A DNA stretch of 16,307 nucleotides from an uncultured Collinsella sp. (GCA_900545505.1 UQZC01000014.1:1-16307); one strand, 5' to 3'. Positions 1 to 6,496 are shown, counted from the stretch's first letter. The notes: generated from the letters alone by a model not told the origin. A program made the numbers and translations.

Positions 1-1274
1 CCGGGGGCTGCCGCGTGCGCGTCATCCGCAGCCAGCGCGCCATCGATGCCGCCGGCGCCGCGCTCAAACGCGATGTGCTGCGCCGCCGCGCCGTGGATGT
101 AACCGTCGTGGCACGTTTGGGTGAACCGTTTGCCGTCACGCTTACTTGCTGCGACGACCCATCGCTTACGGCCACCGCCACTGGCTTCACCGTCGCGGCC
201 GGCAAGACCTGCGCCGTCGAGGCGGCAGACCTGGTTGAGCATGTGGGCCGCATGGGCTCCTCGCCCTTTGAGGCTGCGAGCTTTGATGTGACGCTCGATG
301 AGGGCTGCGGCATGGGGTTCTCCGCTGTGCACAAGGTGCGCGCTGCCGCCTGCAAGGCGCTCGAGGAGGCCATTCTGGCACCGTATGGTGAGCGCGCGAA
401 AACGCTCGAGATTCCGTTGCTCGACAAATGTACGCGCGCCATGCCCGAGCATTACCGCGATGAGCCGCAGATCTGCGCCGCCGTCACCACGCTCGAAGCC
501 GTCGAGGCGGCTCGCGCCGAGGGCGCCGCGCGCATCTATATGACCACCGACGCGCTCGAGGCTGTCGGACTCTCCCCTGCCGATGCAGTTGAGCAGGGTA
601 TCGTGCCCGTACTCGACGAGGTCTGCCGCGACGTCGACCACGAGCGCGTCGATCCTTGGATCAATGCCGGAGCCACCGTCGCCGTCGGCAATATCTCCGA
701 GCTCGCCGTAGCCGCGCATGCCGGCGCCACGGCCGAGATTCGCTCTTGCCTGCCGGTGCACAACATACCCTGCATGGAGGCGCTTGCCGAGCGCGGAGCC
801 GGCGCATTTTGGGTCTCGCCCGAGATCACGCTCGACGAGATTGCCTCGCTCGGCGCCGCCGCGCCCGCGGCTCTGGGCATCACCGTTTTCGGCCGTCCGC
901 GCGTTATGACGAGCGAACACTGCATTCTGCAGGTTGCCAACGGCTGCATCCACGATTGCGCCAACTGCCGCCTGCGTGCCCGCAAGCTCTCGCTCAAGAA
1001 TATCGACGGAAAGGTCATGCCCGTTCGCACCGACATCCACGGCCGCTCTCGCCTGTACGATGCTTATCCCATCGACCTTACGCCGCAGGTTCCTCAGCTG
1101 CTCGACGCCGGCGTGCGTCGTCTCATGGTGGACGGAACGCTGCTCGAGGCGGATGAGGTGGATCGTGCCGTCGCCCGCGTCCGTCGTGCCGTCGAAGCAG
1201 CGCATGCCGGCCGCAAGCCCGCCGCCCGCCTGCGCGGGGCGACCTCGGGCTGCATGTTTGTGGGAATCAGCTAA
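1..1274 (+). CDS. U32 family protein (peptidase U32 / RlhA-like), 5' end cut by window edge
   Basis: The reading frame is open from the first complete codon of the window, so the gene starts upstream; the GTG at 15 is only the first possible start inside the window. About 420 C-terminal residues are present, and full-length two-domain U32 proteins run about 650-850. The early part resembles the DUF3656-type middle domain that follows the first U32 domain. The second U32 half holds a cysteine cluster, C-x7-C-x3-C-x2-C, with codons at 921, 945, 957 and 966. Known relatives in this family (RlhA, TrhP) hydroxylate a 23S rRNA cytidine or tRNA uridines and use conserved cysteines; true peptidase activity is doubtful for most members. 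The family call is firm, the substrate is not. The RluA-type pseudouridine synthase just downstream fits an RNA-modification theme, but that is inference. Confidence 0.85.
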   Translation, partial: GGCRVRVIRSQRAIDAAGAALKRDVLRRRAVDVTVVARLGEPFAVTLTCCDDPSLTATATGFTVAAGKTCAVEAADLVEHVGRMGSSPFEAASFDVTLDEGCGMGFSAVHKVRAAACKALEEAILAPYGERAKTLEIPLLDKCTRAMPEHYRDEPQICAAVTTLEAVEAARAEGAARIYMTTDALEAVGLSPADAVEQGIVPVLDEVCRDVDHERVDPWINAGATVAVGNISELAVAAHAGATAEIRSCLPVHNIPCMEALAERGAGAFWVSPEITLDEIASLGAAAPAALGITVFGRPRVMTSEHCILQVANGCIHDCANCRLRARKLSLKNIDGKVMPVRTDIHGRSRLYDAYPIDLTPQVPQLLDAGVRRLMVDGTLLEADEVDRAVARVRRAVEAAHAGRKPAARLRGATSGCMFVGIS

Positions 1275-1289
1275 CCGAAAGGCTTACAC

Positions 1290-1949
1290 GTGAACGAAGA
1301 ACCTCAAGTCCTCTACTGCGACGCCTGGCTCATGGCCATCGACAAGCCCGCCGGCATGATCGTCCACGGCGACGGCACCGGCGAGCGCACGCTCACCGAC
1401 TACGCCAGCGACCTGCTGCTGGCGATGGGCGACGGCTTTGCCGCGACCGACATGCAGCCGCTTAACCGCCTGGACCGGGACACCACCGGCGTGGTGTTGT
1501 TCTCGCTCGACAAGCAGACGCAGCCCGCCTTTGACCAGATGGTCATCGACCACGCTTTCGAAAAGCACTATCTGGCGCTCGCCGAGGGCAAGATCGACTG
1601 GAACGAAAAGCTCATCGACAAGCCCATCGCCCGCAATCGCCACGACAGCCGCAAGATGCGCGTCGGCGCCAGCGGCAAGCCGTCTCAAACGCGCGTGAAG
1701 GTGCTCAAGCGTCTTAAGAGCCGTCGTGGCCTGCCCACGCGCTCGTATATCGATGTCGAGCTGCTCACCGGCCGTAAGCATCAAATCCGCGTGCATCTGG
1801 CCAGCGAACATCACCCCCTGGTCGGCGACGACCTGTACGGCACGCCGCGTCCTTGCGGCCTCATGCTCCATGCCCACAGCGTGTCCTTCACGCATCCCGT
1901 AACCGGTGAGCACATCCACATCGAAGCCCCCTGCCCCTGGGAGCCCTAA
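1290..1949 (+). CDS. RluA-family pseudouridine synthase
   Basis: This 219-residue protein isomerises uridine to pseudouridine in rRNA or tRNA. The catalytic motif NRLDRDTTG is present, with the catalytic aspartate at residue 62. A GRKHQIRVHLA segment near residues 162-172 is the usual C-terminal conserved block. No S4 RNA-binding domain precedes the catalytic domain, so it is a short RluA/TruC-like form rather than an RluD-like one. The start is GTG at 1290, chosen because a CGAAAGG Shine-Dalgarno lies 7 nt upstream. The stop of the preceding U32 gene is only 15 nt before the start, so the two are probably cotranscribed. Which RNA position it modifies cannot be told from sequence alone. Confidence 0.9.
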   Translation: MNEEPQVLYCDAWLMAIDKPAGMIVHGDGTGERTLTDYASDLLLAMGDGFAATDMQPLNRLDRDTTGVVLFSLDKQTQPAFDQMVIDHAFEKHYLALAEGKIDWNEKLIDKPIARNRHDSRKMRVGASGKPSQTRVKVLKRLKSRRGLPTRSYIDVELLTGRKHQIRVHLASEHHPLVGDDLYGTPRPCGLMLHAHSVSFTHPVTGEHIHIEAPCPWEP

Positions 1950-1950
1950 A

Positions 1951-1988
1951 CCACCACAATGGGGACAGGCACCTTTGTGGTGGTTTTG
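1951..1988. repeat. 38-nt palindromic repeat, copy 1 of 2
   Basis: Identical to 2241-2278 over all 38 nt. Each copy is a hairpin with 9-bp perfect arms (CCACCACAA / TTGTGGTGG) around a 15-nt loop containing GGGGACAGGCACC. It begins 1 nt after the stop codon at 1949. From memory, GGGGACAGGYACC-type palindromes in other bacteria accompany REP-associated tyrosine transposases; no such gene is in this window. Confidence 0.9.
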
Positions 1989-2014
1989 CCGCAATGGCTC
2001 AGCCGCGATCCCAA

Positions 2015-2077
2015 AACGTCTCGATCCGTAACAGTTAGAACCCTTTTTCCGGTCTATCTGTTACAGATCGAGACATT
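2015..2077. repeat. 20-bp inverted pair with CTGTAACA/TGTTACAG ends
   Basis: Arms 2015-2034 and 2058-2077 match at 18 of 20 positions around a 23-nt spacer. Both differences are C-A oppositions on the plus strand, which become G-U pairs in RNA made from the minus strand. A minus-strand transcript, reading through from the DeoR gene, could therefore pair along all 20 positions. Confidence 0.75.
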
Positions 2078-2100
2078 CGAATCCCCCTTAAGGGAAAATC

Positions 2101-2150
2101 TCAATCTGTAACAATAACTCGGCAAAATCGGTCCCAGATGTTACAGACTT
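2101..2150. repeat. Second inverted pair with the same CTGTAACA motif
   Basis: TCTGTAACA at 2105-2113 is the exact reverse complement of TGTTACAGA at 2139-2147. Weaker pairing continues outside these arms. With the neighbouring pair at 2015-2077 this makes four copies of a GATCTGTAACA-like motif in alternating orientation inside 135 nt. Confidence 0.65.
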
Positions 2151-2171
2151 GGACAAAACCGGTAGACAACG

Positions 2172-2206
2172 AAAGCGGCAATGCCCGTAATGGACGTTGC
2201 CGCTTT
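2172..2206. terminator. Probable bidirectional terminator
   Basis: A perfect 10-bp stem (AAAGCGGCAA at 2172-2181, TTGCCGCTTT at 2197-2206) closes a 15-nt loop. On the plus strand it ends in TTTT, suitable for the U32/pseudouridine synthase transcript. On the minus strand the T-tract is TTTC, weaker, for the DeoR transcript. The convergent arrangement of the two operons fits a shared terminator. Confidence 0.6.
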
Positions 2207-2240
2207 TCTATTGAGAAAACTACTCGGTTTTCGTTAGTGA

Positions 2241-2278
2241 CCACCACAATGGGGACAGGCACCTTTGTGGTGGTTTTG
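2241..2278. repeat. 38-nt palindromic repeat, copy 2 of 2
   Basis: Exact duplicate of 1951-1988, same orientation, 290 nt apart. It lies 14 nt downstream of the minus-strand DeoR stop codon, so the two copies sit at the 3' ends of the two convergent operons and bracket the intergenic block. Confidence 0.9.
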
Positions 2279-2292
2279 GCCTTGTCCCATCG

Positions 2293-3039
2293 CTAGACCG
2301 TGATGACGTTGTCCATCGACTGGTACTTGGCGGGTACCTCGCCCGCAGTGATGATCGTTGCATCACGAAAGTCCGCGAACTTGACGGGCGCCACCATGCC
2401 AAATTTGCTGGCGTCCGAGATTACGAAGCGTTTGGCGGTATGGCGCATCGAGACACGCTTGACCTGCGCTTCCTCGATATCCGGTGTGGTGAGACCTTGC
2501 TCGGCGGCGATGCCATTGGAACCCCAAAAGCCGCAGTTGAAGTTATAGCGGTCCAGAGTTGCCAAGGCATCGGGACCGACGAGCGCCTCGGTCTCGGGCT
2601 TGAGCTCGCCGCCAAGCACAACGGTGCGCATGCCGCGCAAGGCGAGGTGCTGAGCGTGAAGCACGGAATCAGTCACATAGGTGACGCCCTCAAGGCGCGG
2701 AAGATGCTCGATGAGCTTAAGCGTCGTCGATCCCGAATCGATATACACAAAGCTCTCGGGCTCCACCAAGGCCGCGGCACGGGCGCAGATGCGCTCCTTG
2801 TCATCGTTATGGAGATCACTGCGCTCGCCGATCGTCAGGTCACGCGTCACGTGCGCGCGCTCCAGACTTGTCGCGCCTCCGTGTACCTTGGCAATACGGT
2901 GCGCGCGGTTGAGCGCTTGCAAGTCACGGCGAATGGTGGACGCCGTCACGCCCAGGGCTTCAGCAAGCTCCGGCACGGTAACCGAGCCGGCCTGCTGCAC
3001 CATCGACACGATCGCGTTGAGCCTATCTTCCGCAAGCAT
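2293..3039 (-). CDS. DeoR/GlpR-family transcriptional regulator
   Basis: This 248-residue protein has an N-terminal DeoR-type winged helix (about residues 5-57, with ELAEALGVTASTIRRDL as the HTH and recognition helix). A C-terminal sugar-phosphate-sensing domain follows, carrying the family's DSGSTT motif at residues 101-106. DeoR regulators usually repress sugar or polyol genes and release DNA on binding a phosphorylated sugar. The ATG at 3039 lies 3 nt after the stop of the upstream oxidoreductase. Its Shine-Dalgarno (GGAGGAG) is formed by that gene's last glutamate codons, which indicates translational coupling. The likely target is its own operon through the phased repeats at 4191-4257. 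The ligand is unknown. Confidence 0.92.
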   Translation of the reverse strand: MLAEDRLNAIVSMVQQAGSVTVPELAEALGVTASTIRRDLQALNRAHRIAKVHGGATSLERAHVTRDLTIGERSDLHNDDKERICARAAALVEPESFVYIDSGSTTLKLIEHLPRLEGVTYVTDSVLHAQHLALRGMRTVVLGGELKPETEALVGPDALATLDRYNFNCGFWGSNGIAAEQGLTTPDIEEAQVKRVSMRHTAKRFVISDASKFGMVAPVKFADFRDATIITAGEVPAKYQSMDNVITV

Positions 3040-3042
3040 CGC

Positions 3043-4125
3043 TTACTCCTCCTCGGGGTACACGACTCCCCAGTCGGCACGGAGCTTGGTCATCAGCTCC
3101 ATAACATCGGAAGCATAGCCCAGAAGCTCGCGCTTCGAATCATCGCCGGCAACGGCCTTCTCCAGGTCGGCCATCTCGTAGCACAGAGCGTATGCCTCGG
3201 TGCCGGCGTGGACCTCCTCACGGTGCCCGTCCGCAGTCCACACGATGGTCGCATGGTCGGCGCGCGGGTACTCGTTGACCTCGATATAGCACTTGTCGAA
3301 GCTGATGACCGAGCGCTTGGGCTGCTTGGAGTGGAGCGTAAGGCTCACAACGCCCAGCTGCTGCTCAGCATTGCGGCAGACAATGCCACCCGCGACGTCA
3401 ACGCCAGTCTCGCAGGTATTGCCCAGAGACACGACCTCGGCTGGCTGGCTGGCCATAAACAGGCGCATGACGGACAGGGCATACACGCCAATGTCGAGCA
3501 TGGCGCCGCCGGCAAGACTGCGGTTGAAGAAGCGGTTGGTCAGGTCGCCGTACTCCTTATAGCTGCCAAAGTTGAGCTGGGCGAGGTTCATGCGGCCAAA
3601 GTCGCCCGCATCCATGCGACGGCGCAGCTCCTGATACAGCGGCATGTGGAGCACCGTGGTGGCATCCATAAGGACCACGTTGTGCTCGTCGGCGATGGCA
3701 CGGGCCTCGTCGAGCTCGGCAGAGTTGAGGGTAATGGCCTTTTCGCAGAGCACGTGCTTGCCAGCTGCCAGAGCGGCTCGCAGGTAGGTGATATGCGTGT
3801 TGTGCGGCGTGGTGATATAGACGGCGTCGATATCCGGATCGGCGTAGAGGTCCTCAACCGTCTCGTACACCTTCTCGACGCCATACTGCTCGGCAAAAGC
3901 CTGGGCCTTGGACAGCGTACGGTTGGCAACACCCGCGAGCTTGCGGCCGGCCAGAGCGAGGGACTGGGCCATCTGGTTGGCGATAACACCGCACCCGATC
4001 ACAGCCCAGCAAAGCTCAGGGGCCGTAAAGATATCATCGGGGAACGGCTGATCCTGGACCGAGGCAAACGCCGCCTTTGCGGCTGCCTCGGCGTCGAGCG
4101 GAGCCTGTTTAGAATCTGCCATCAT
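3043..4125 (-). CDS. Gfo/Idh/MocA-family NAD(P)-dependent oxidoreductase
   Basis: This 360-residue protein has an N-terminal Rossmann fold with AVIGCGVIA (glycines 44 and 46) and a C-terminal dehydrogenase domain with GGAMLDIGVYALS. Members oxidise or reduce sugars, polyols, dihydrodiols or their phosphates. The catalytic lysine motif, usually EKP, reads EKA at residues 128-130. The Rossmann strand begins about 39 residues in, so there is an unusually long N-terminal extension. The start at 4125 is favoured by an AGGAGGC Shine-Dalgarno 2 nt upstream of tandem ATGs; the second ATG, at 4122, has better spacing. It is the first gene of an operon with the DeoR regulator, which suggests a carbohydrate substrate. 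The exact substrate cannot be inferred. Confidence 0.92.
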   Translation of the reverse strand: MMADSKQAPLDAEAAAKAAFASVQDQPFPDDIFTAPELCWAVIGCGVIANQMAQSLALAGRKLAGVANRTLSKAQAFAEQYGVEKVYETVEDLYADPDIDAVYITTPHNTHITYLRAALAAGKHVLCEKAITLNSAELDEARAIADEHNVVLMDATTVLHMPLYQELRRRMDAGDFGRMNLAQLNFGSYKEYGDLTNRFFNRSLAGGAMLDIGVYALSVMRLFMASQPAEVVSLGNTCETGVDVAGGIVCRNAEQQLGVVSLTLHSKQPKRSVISFDKCYIEVNEYPRADHATIVWTADGHREEVHAGTEAYALCYEMADLEKAVAGDDSKRELLGYASDVMELMTKLRADWGVVYPEEE

Positions 4126-4190
4126 GTGCCTCCTGAGTCATCGAAGGTTCTTCATTTCTAACAGCCCTATATTCGCACAAATGCGCGCGA

Positions 4191-4257
4191 ATTTGCTTGT
4201 ATTTGCGTGTCTATTTGCTTTTCAATCACTATTTTGCCATAATTTGCACATGTTTGC
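4191..4257 (-). promoter_or_regulatory. Probable DeoR operator: six phased TTTGC repeats
   Basis: TTTGC occurs on the plus strand starting at 4192, 4202, 4214, 4233, 4243 and 4253, spaced 10, 12, 19, 10 and 10 nt. This gives two groups of three, each near one helical turn apart, in an AT-rich stretch 66-132 nt upstream of the oxidoreductase start. Tandem direct repeats spaced by about one turn are the usual operator form of DeoR-family repressors. Autoregulation by the operon's own DeoR protein is inferred. Confidence 0.6.
4196..4225 (-). promoter_or_regulatory. Candidate promoter of the oxidoreductase-DeoR operon
   Basis: On the minus strand, TTGAAA (4220-4225) and TACAAG (4196-4201) are separated by 18 nt. 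They would serve as -35 and a weak -10. The elements interleave with the TTTGC repeats, as expected for a repressor-blocked promoter. The -10 match is only 4 of 6, so this is tentative. Confidence 0.3.
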
Positions 4258-4285
4258 GCCGTTACACGCATTATCGCGCAATGAT

Positions 4286-4303
4286 ATGCGCATAAATGCG
4301 CAT
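4286..4303. repeat. Two ATGCGCAT palindromes 10 nt apart
   Basis: Perfect 8-bp palindromes at 4286-4293 and 4296-4303 sit on the same face of the helix, upstream of the TTTGC repeats. They could be a second regulator's site or a distal part of the DeoR operator. Nothing else supports either reading. Confidence 0.4.
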
Positions 4304-4416
4304 GCGATAGTCCTTGCGAAACATAAAGGGGCGGAACAGCAAAGCCCTAAAAGACGGATCAGGCTGTATTACTTCACCCCTCTGGGGGCATCAGACATCA
4401 AAGGACCGTCCCAAAC

Positions 4417-4475
4417 TGCCGGCACCTGGGGAACGTCCCTATGTGCCGGCACCTAGGGAAAGTCCCTAAGTGCCG
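4417..4475. repeat. Tandem 27-nt palindromic repeat (two copies plus a partial third)
   Basis: Units 4417-4443 and 4444-4470 match at 24 of 27 positions, followed by a 5-nt start of a third. Each unit with the next forms a hairpin. The second has stem CGGCAC (4447-4452) with GTGCCG (4470-4475) and TAGGGA with TCCCTA around an AAG loop. The joint GTGCCGGCAC is itself palindromic. A related GTCCC at 4408 extends the 27-nt phase to the left. Confidence 0.8.
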
Positions 4476-4513
4476 CTTTCGTTGAAGCCCATCCCAGATG
4501 ACCAGATATATTG

Positions 4514-4624
4514 ATTTAAAGACTGTCCCGATAGGCTAGTCGTTTAAGAACGTCCCAAACGACTAGTCATTTAAGTCTGTCCCCAATGAGTGCAAACACT
4601 CATTTAAGTCTGTCCCCAATGAGT
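4514..4624. repeat. Four TTTAAG-N-GTCCC repeat units with nested palindromes
   Basis: GTCCC starts at 4525, 4552, 4579 and 4612, each preceded by a TTTAAR-type segment. A 25-nt exact direct repeat occupies 4567-4591 and 4600-4624. Palindromes link the units: a 10-bp arm pair at 4536-4545 and 4557-4566, and the 8-bp hairpin AATGAGTG/CACTCATT at 4585-4604. I see no coding sequence here. Confidence 0.8.
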
Positions 4625-4632
4625 AGGGATAG

Positions 4633-4668
4633 AAAAAGGCCCGGGTGCCGTGGGGCATCCGGGCCTTT
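4633..4668 (-). terminator. Rho-independent terminator after rplX
   Basis: Stem AAAGGCCCGG (4635-4644) with CCGGGCCTTT (4659-4668) continues inward by five more pairs to a 4-nt loop. On the minus strand it is followed by TTTTT (4633-4637). It starts 27 nt after the rplX stop and marks the end of the ribosomal operon. Confidence 0.9.
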
Positions 4669-4694
4669 GCTAGCAACTTGATGTTGCGGGCAGC

Positions 4695-5000
4695 TTAGAA
4701 CTTGTGGCCGCACTTCTTGCAGACGCGCAGCTTGTTCTTGCCGTCCTTCTCGTGACCGACGCGGGTAACCTTACCGCACTCGGGGCAAACGAGATTGACG
4801 TTGGAGGCGTCGATGGGAGCCTCCTGCGAAACGATGCCGCCCTGCTGGTTGGCAGCGTTGGGCTTGACGGCCTTCTTGACGACCGAAACGCCCTCGACAA
4901 CGACCTTGTTCTCGGCGGGGAGAGCACGCAGGACAACGCCCTGCTTGCCGCGATCCTTACCAGAGAGAACCTGGACCTTATCGCCCTTCTTGATATACAT
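4695..5000 (-). CDS. rplX: 50S ribosomal protein L24 (uL24)
   Basis: L24 is an assembly initiator of the 50S subunit that binds the 5' domain of 23S rRNA. The 101 residues start with the KOW motif (KKGDKVQVLSGKDRGKQG). They end with a zinc ribbon, CPEC at residues 72-75 and CKKC at 94-97, a feature seen in part of the L24 family. The ATG at 5000 has GGGGAG 4 nt upstream and lies 13 nt after rplN. It is the last gene of the operon: a strong terminator follows instead of rplE, which is the usual neighbour. Confidence 0.97.
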   Translation of the reverse strand: MYIKKGDKVQVLSGKDRGKQGVVLRALPAENKVVVEGVSVVKKAVKPNAANQQGGIVSQEAPIDASNVNLVCPECGKVTRVGHEKDGKNKLRVCKKCGHKF

Positions 5001-5013
5001 ATATCTCCCCTAA

Positions 5014-5382
5014 CTACAGGGTCTCGGGAGCGAGCGAGACGATCTTCATGTACTTCTTGTCACGAAGCTCGCGAGCGACAGGCCCGAAGATACGGGTGCC
5101 GACGGGCGAACCATCGTTGTTGATGACAACGCAGGCGTTCTCATCAAAGCGAATGTAGGAGCCATCCTTGCGGCGGATCTCCTTAACGGTGCGAACGACG
5201 ACGCAACGGACAACGTCCTTCTTCTTGACGTTGGCGCCAGGGGTAGCCTCCTGGACAGCACCGATGAACACATCGCCGATGCCTGCATAACGACGCTTGG
5301 AACCGCCAAGCACCTTGATGCAGCGAATCTTGCGAGCGCCGGAGTTGTCGGCGACGTTCAGCATGGTTTGCATCTGAATCAT
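5014..5382 (-). CDS. rplN: 50S ribosomal protein L14 (uL14)
   Basis: L14 sits at the subunit interface and contacts 16S rRNA in bridges B5/B8. The 122-residue length is standard, beginning MIQMQTMLNVADNSGARK and including KRRYAGIGD and KEIRRKDGSYIRFD, all typical. GGAGGA lies 9 nt before the ATG. The gene is separated from rpsQ by 118 nt, much more than other gaps on this side of the operon, and that gap contains a foldable element (5408-5473). Confidence 0.97.
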   Translation of the reverse strand: MIQMQTMLNVADNSGARKIRCIKVLGGSKRRYAGIGDVFIGAVQEATPGANVKKKDVVRCVVVRTVKEIRRKDGSYIRFDENACVVINNDGSPVGTRIFGPVARELRDKKYMKIVSLAPETL

Positions 5383-5407
5383 GGTAGATGTTCCTCCGAA
5401 CTAAGAA

Positions 5408-5473
5408 CCGAAGAGAGGTGCGCAGCCTTTAGACGGCCTGTGGTATGCAAACCAGGCATACGCACATCTTCGG
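5408..5473 (-). other. Structured RNA element in the rpsQ-rplN gap (predicted three-way junction)
   Basis: Outer stem CCGAAGA (5408-5414) pairs with TCTTCGG (5467-5473), then GTGCG (5418-5422) with CGCAC (5461-5465). Inside are two hairpins: CAGCC (5423-5427) with GGCCTG (5435-5440, one bulged G), and GTATGC (5443-5448) with GCATAC (5456-5461, sharing its last base with the outer stem). It would be transcribed just before the rplN ribosome binding site. It could control rplN-rplX translation or mRNA processing; no known family was recognised. Confidence 0.55.
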
Positions 5474-5500
5474 AAACGTACAAGTCGTAAGAGCGACTGC

Positions 5501-5761
5501 TTATTTAGCGCGCTCGACGACCTCGATGAGGCGCCAACGCTTCATCTTGGACATAGGACGGGTCTCCATAACGCGGACAGTGTCGCCCACGCCAGCCGTG
5601 CACTCCTCGTCGTGAGCGTGCAGCTTCTTGGAGCTGGTCATCATCTTGCCGTACTTGGGGTGACGCTTGCGCTCGGTGATGGTGACAACAATGGTCTTGG
5701 CACCGGAGACGGAGGTAACGACACCCGTACGGACCTTACGCGAGTTACGCGAATCAGTCAT
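5501..5761 (-). CDS. rpsQ: 30S ribosomal protein S17 (uS17)
   Basis: S17 is a primary 16S rRNA-binding protein of the 30S 5' domain, with an OB fold. The 86 residues contain the family pattern GVVTSVSGAKTIVV, RHPKYGKMM and GDTVRVMETRPMSKMKRW. The ATG at 5761 has AGGAGA 5 nt upstream. It follows rpmC by 16 nt. The short basic N-terminal stretch (MTDSRNSRKVR) is ordinary for actinobacterial S17. Confidence 0.97.
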   Translation of the reverse strand: MTDSRNSRKVRTGVVTSVSGAKTIVVTITERKRHPKYGKMMTSSKKLHAHDEECTAGVGDTVRVMETRPMSKMKRWRLIEVVERAK

Positions 5762-5777
5762 GTTCTCTCCTTAGGTC

Positions 5778-5993
5778 CTACTCGGCGACAGCGGACTTCT
5801 CCGCTGCGATCTCACGGGCGCGCTGCTCCGTGAGGACGCGAGCGATGTCCTTCTTCACGGTGTTGACGCGAGCGGTATTGTCCAGCTGGCTGGTGGCCAT
5901 CTGGAAACGAAGGTTAAAGAGCTCGGCGCGCATTTCCTTCAGCTTCTCAACGAGCTGAGCGTCCGAGAGCTCACGAATCTCTGCGGGCTTCAT
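5778..5993 (-). CDS. rpmC: 50S ribosomal protein L29 (uL29)
   Basis: L29 is a small helical protein near the exit of the peptide tunnel, where it helps dock the signal recognition particle and trigger factor. The 71 residues fold as two helices, with the characteristic ELSDAQLVEKLKEMRAELFN and NTVKKDIARVLTEQ. Its ATG overlaps the rplP stop by one base (TAATG), so translation is coupled. The alanine/glutamate-rich tail is slightly longer than in E. coli L29 (63 residues). Confidence 0.97.
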   Translation of the reverse strand: MKPAEIRELSDAQLVEKLKEMRAELFNLRFQMATSQLDNTARVNTVKKDIARVLTEQRAREIAAEKSAVAE

Positions 5994-6496
5994 TAGTTCT
6001 CCTCCTTGGCGGCGGCGGCGTCCTCAGCAGCCCACTTGGCCTCGAGAGCGGCCTCCTCAGCCATCTCCTTCTCGATGCGCTGCTCAGCGTTCTTAGCAGC
6101 AACAATCTTGGTCTTGATGGGAAGCTTGTGCTGTGCAAGACGCAGAGCCTCGCGAGCGACCTCCTCGGGCACGCCCTTGACCTCGAACATGATGCGGCCG
6201 GGCTTGACGACGGCCACCCACTCCTCGGGGTTACCCTTACCAGAACCCATGCGAGTCTCGGCAGGCTTCTTGGTGATGGGCTTATCGGGGAAGATCGTGA
6301 TGTAGACACGACCGCCACGCTTCATGTAGCGGGTCATGGCAATACGAGCGGCCTCGATCTGACGGTTGGTAATCCAATGGGCCTCGAGAGCCTGGATACC
6401 AAACTCGCCGAAATGCAGCTCGGTATTACCCTTGGCCTGGCCCTTCATGGAGCCACGCTGCACCTTGCGGTGAAGAATACGCTTAGGGGCAAGCAC
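5993..6496 (-). CDS. rplP: 50S ribosomal protein L16 (uL16) with extended C-terminal tail
   Basis: L16 helps shape the aminoacyl-tRNA site of the 50S subunit. The core is typical: MLAPKRILHRKVQRG, RRGGR-like KRGGRVYITIFPDKP and ETRMGSGKG near residues 80-88. The protein is 167 residues against about 136-144 in most bacteria. The extra 25-30 residues at the C-terminus (about 138-167) are alanine and glutamate rich and predicted helical. The start is GTG at 6496, overlapping the rpsC stop by one base (TAGTG) with a GGAGGGG ribosome binding site inside rpsC. Confidence 0.97.
   Translation of the reverse strand: MLAPKRILHRKVQRGSMKGQAKGNTELHFGEFGIQALEAHWITNRQIEAARIAMTRYMKRGGRVYITIFPDKPITKKPAETRMGSGKGNPEEWVAVVKPGRIMFEVKGVPEEVAREALRLAQHKLPIKTKIVAAKNAEQRIEKEMAEEAALEAKWAAEDAAAAKEEN

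Noticed and set aside
1284..1994. 236-codon open frame antisense to the pseudouridine synthase
   Set aside because: It covers the same bases as a gene with a complete catalytic motif, and its sequence has no recognisable domain.
2440..4161. 573-codon open frame on the plus strand
   Set aside because: It is antisense to the DeoR and oxidoreductase genes, which have clear motifs and ribosome binding sites. The protein shows no family features and is explained by high-GC codon bias.
4124..4456. 110-codon open frame on the plus strand
   Set aside because: It starts inside the ribosome binding site of the oxidoreductase, crosses the operator repeats and ends in the 27-nt repeat array. No plausible protein features.
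4401..4624. CRISPR array
   Set aside because: The period is 27 nt with the conserved core only 5-15 nt long. There are no unique spacers of constant length, and no cas genes nearby.
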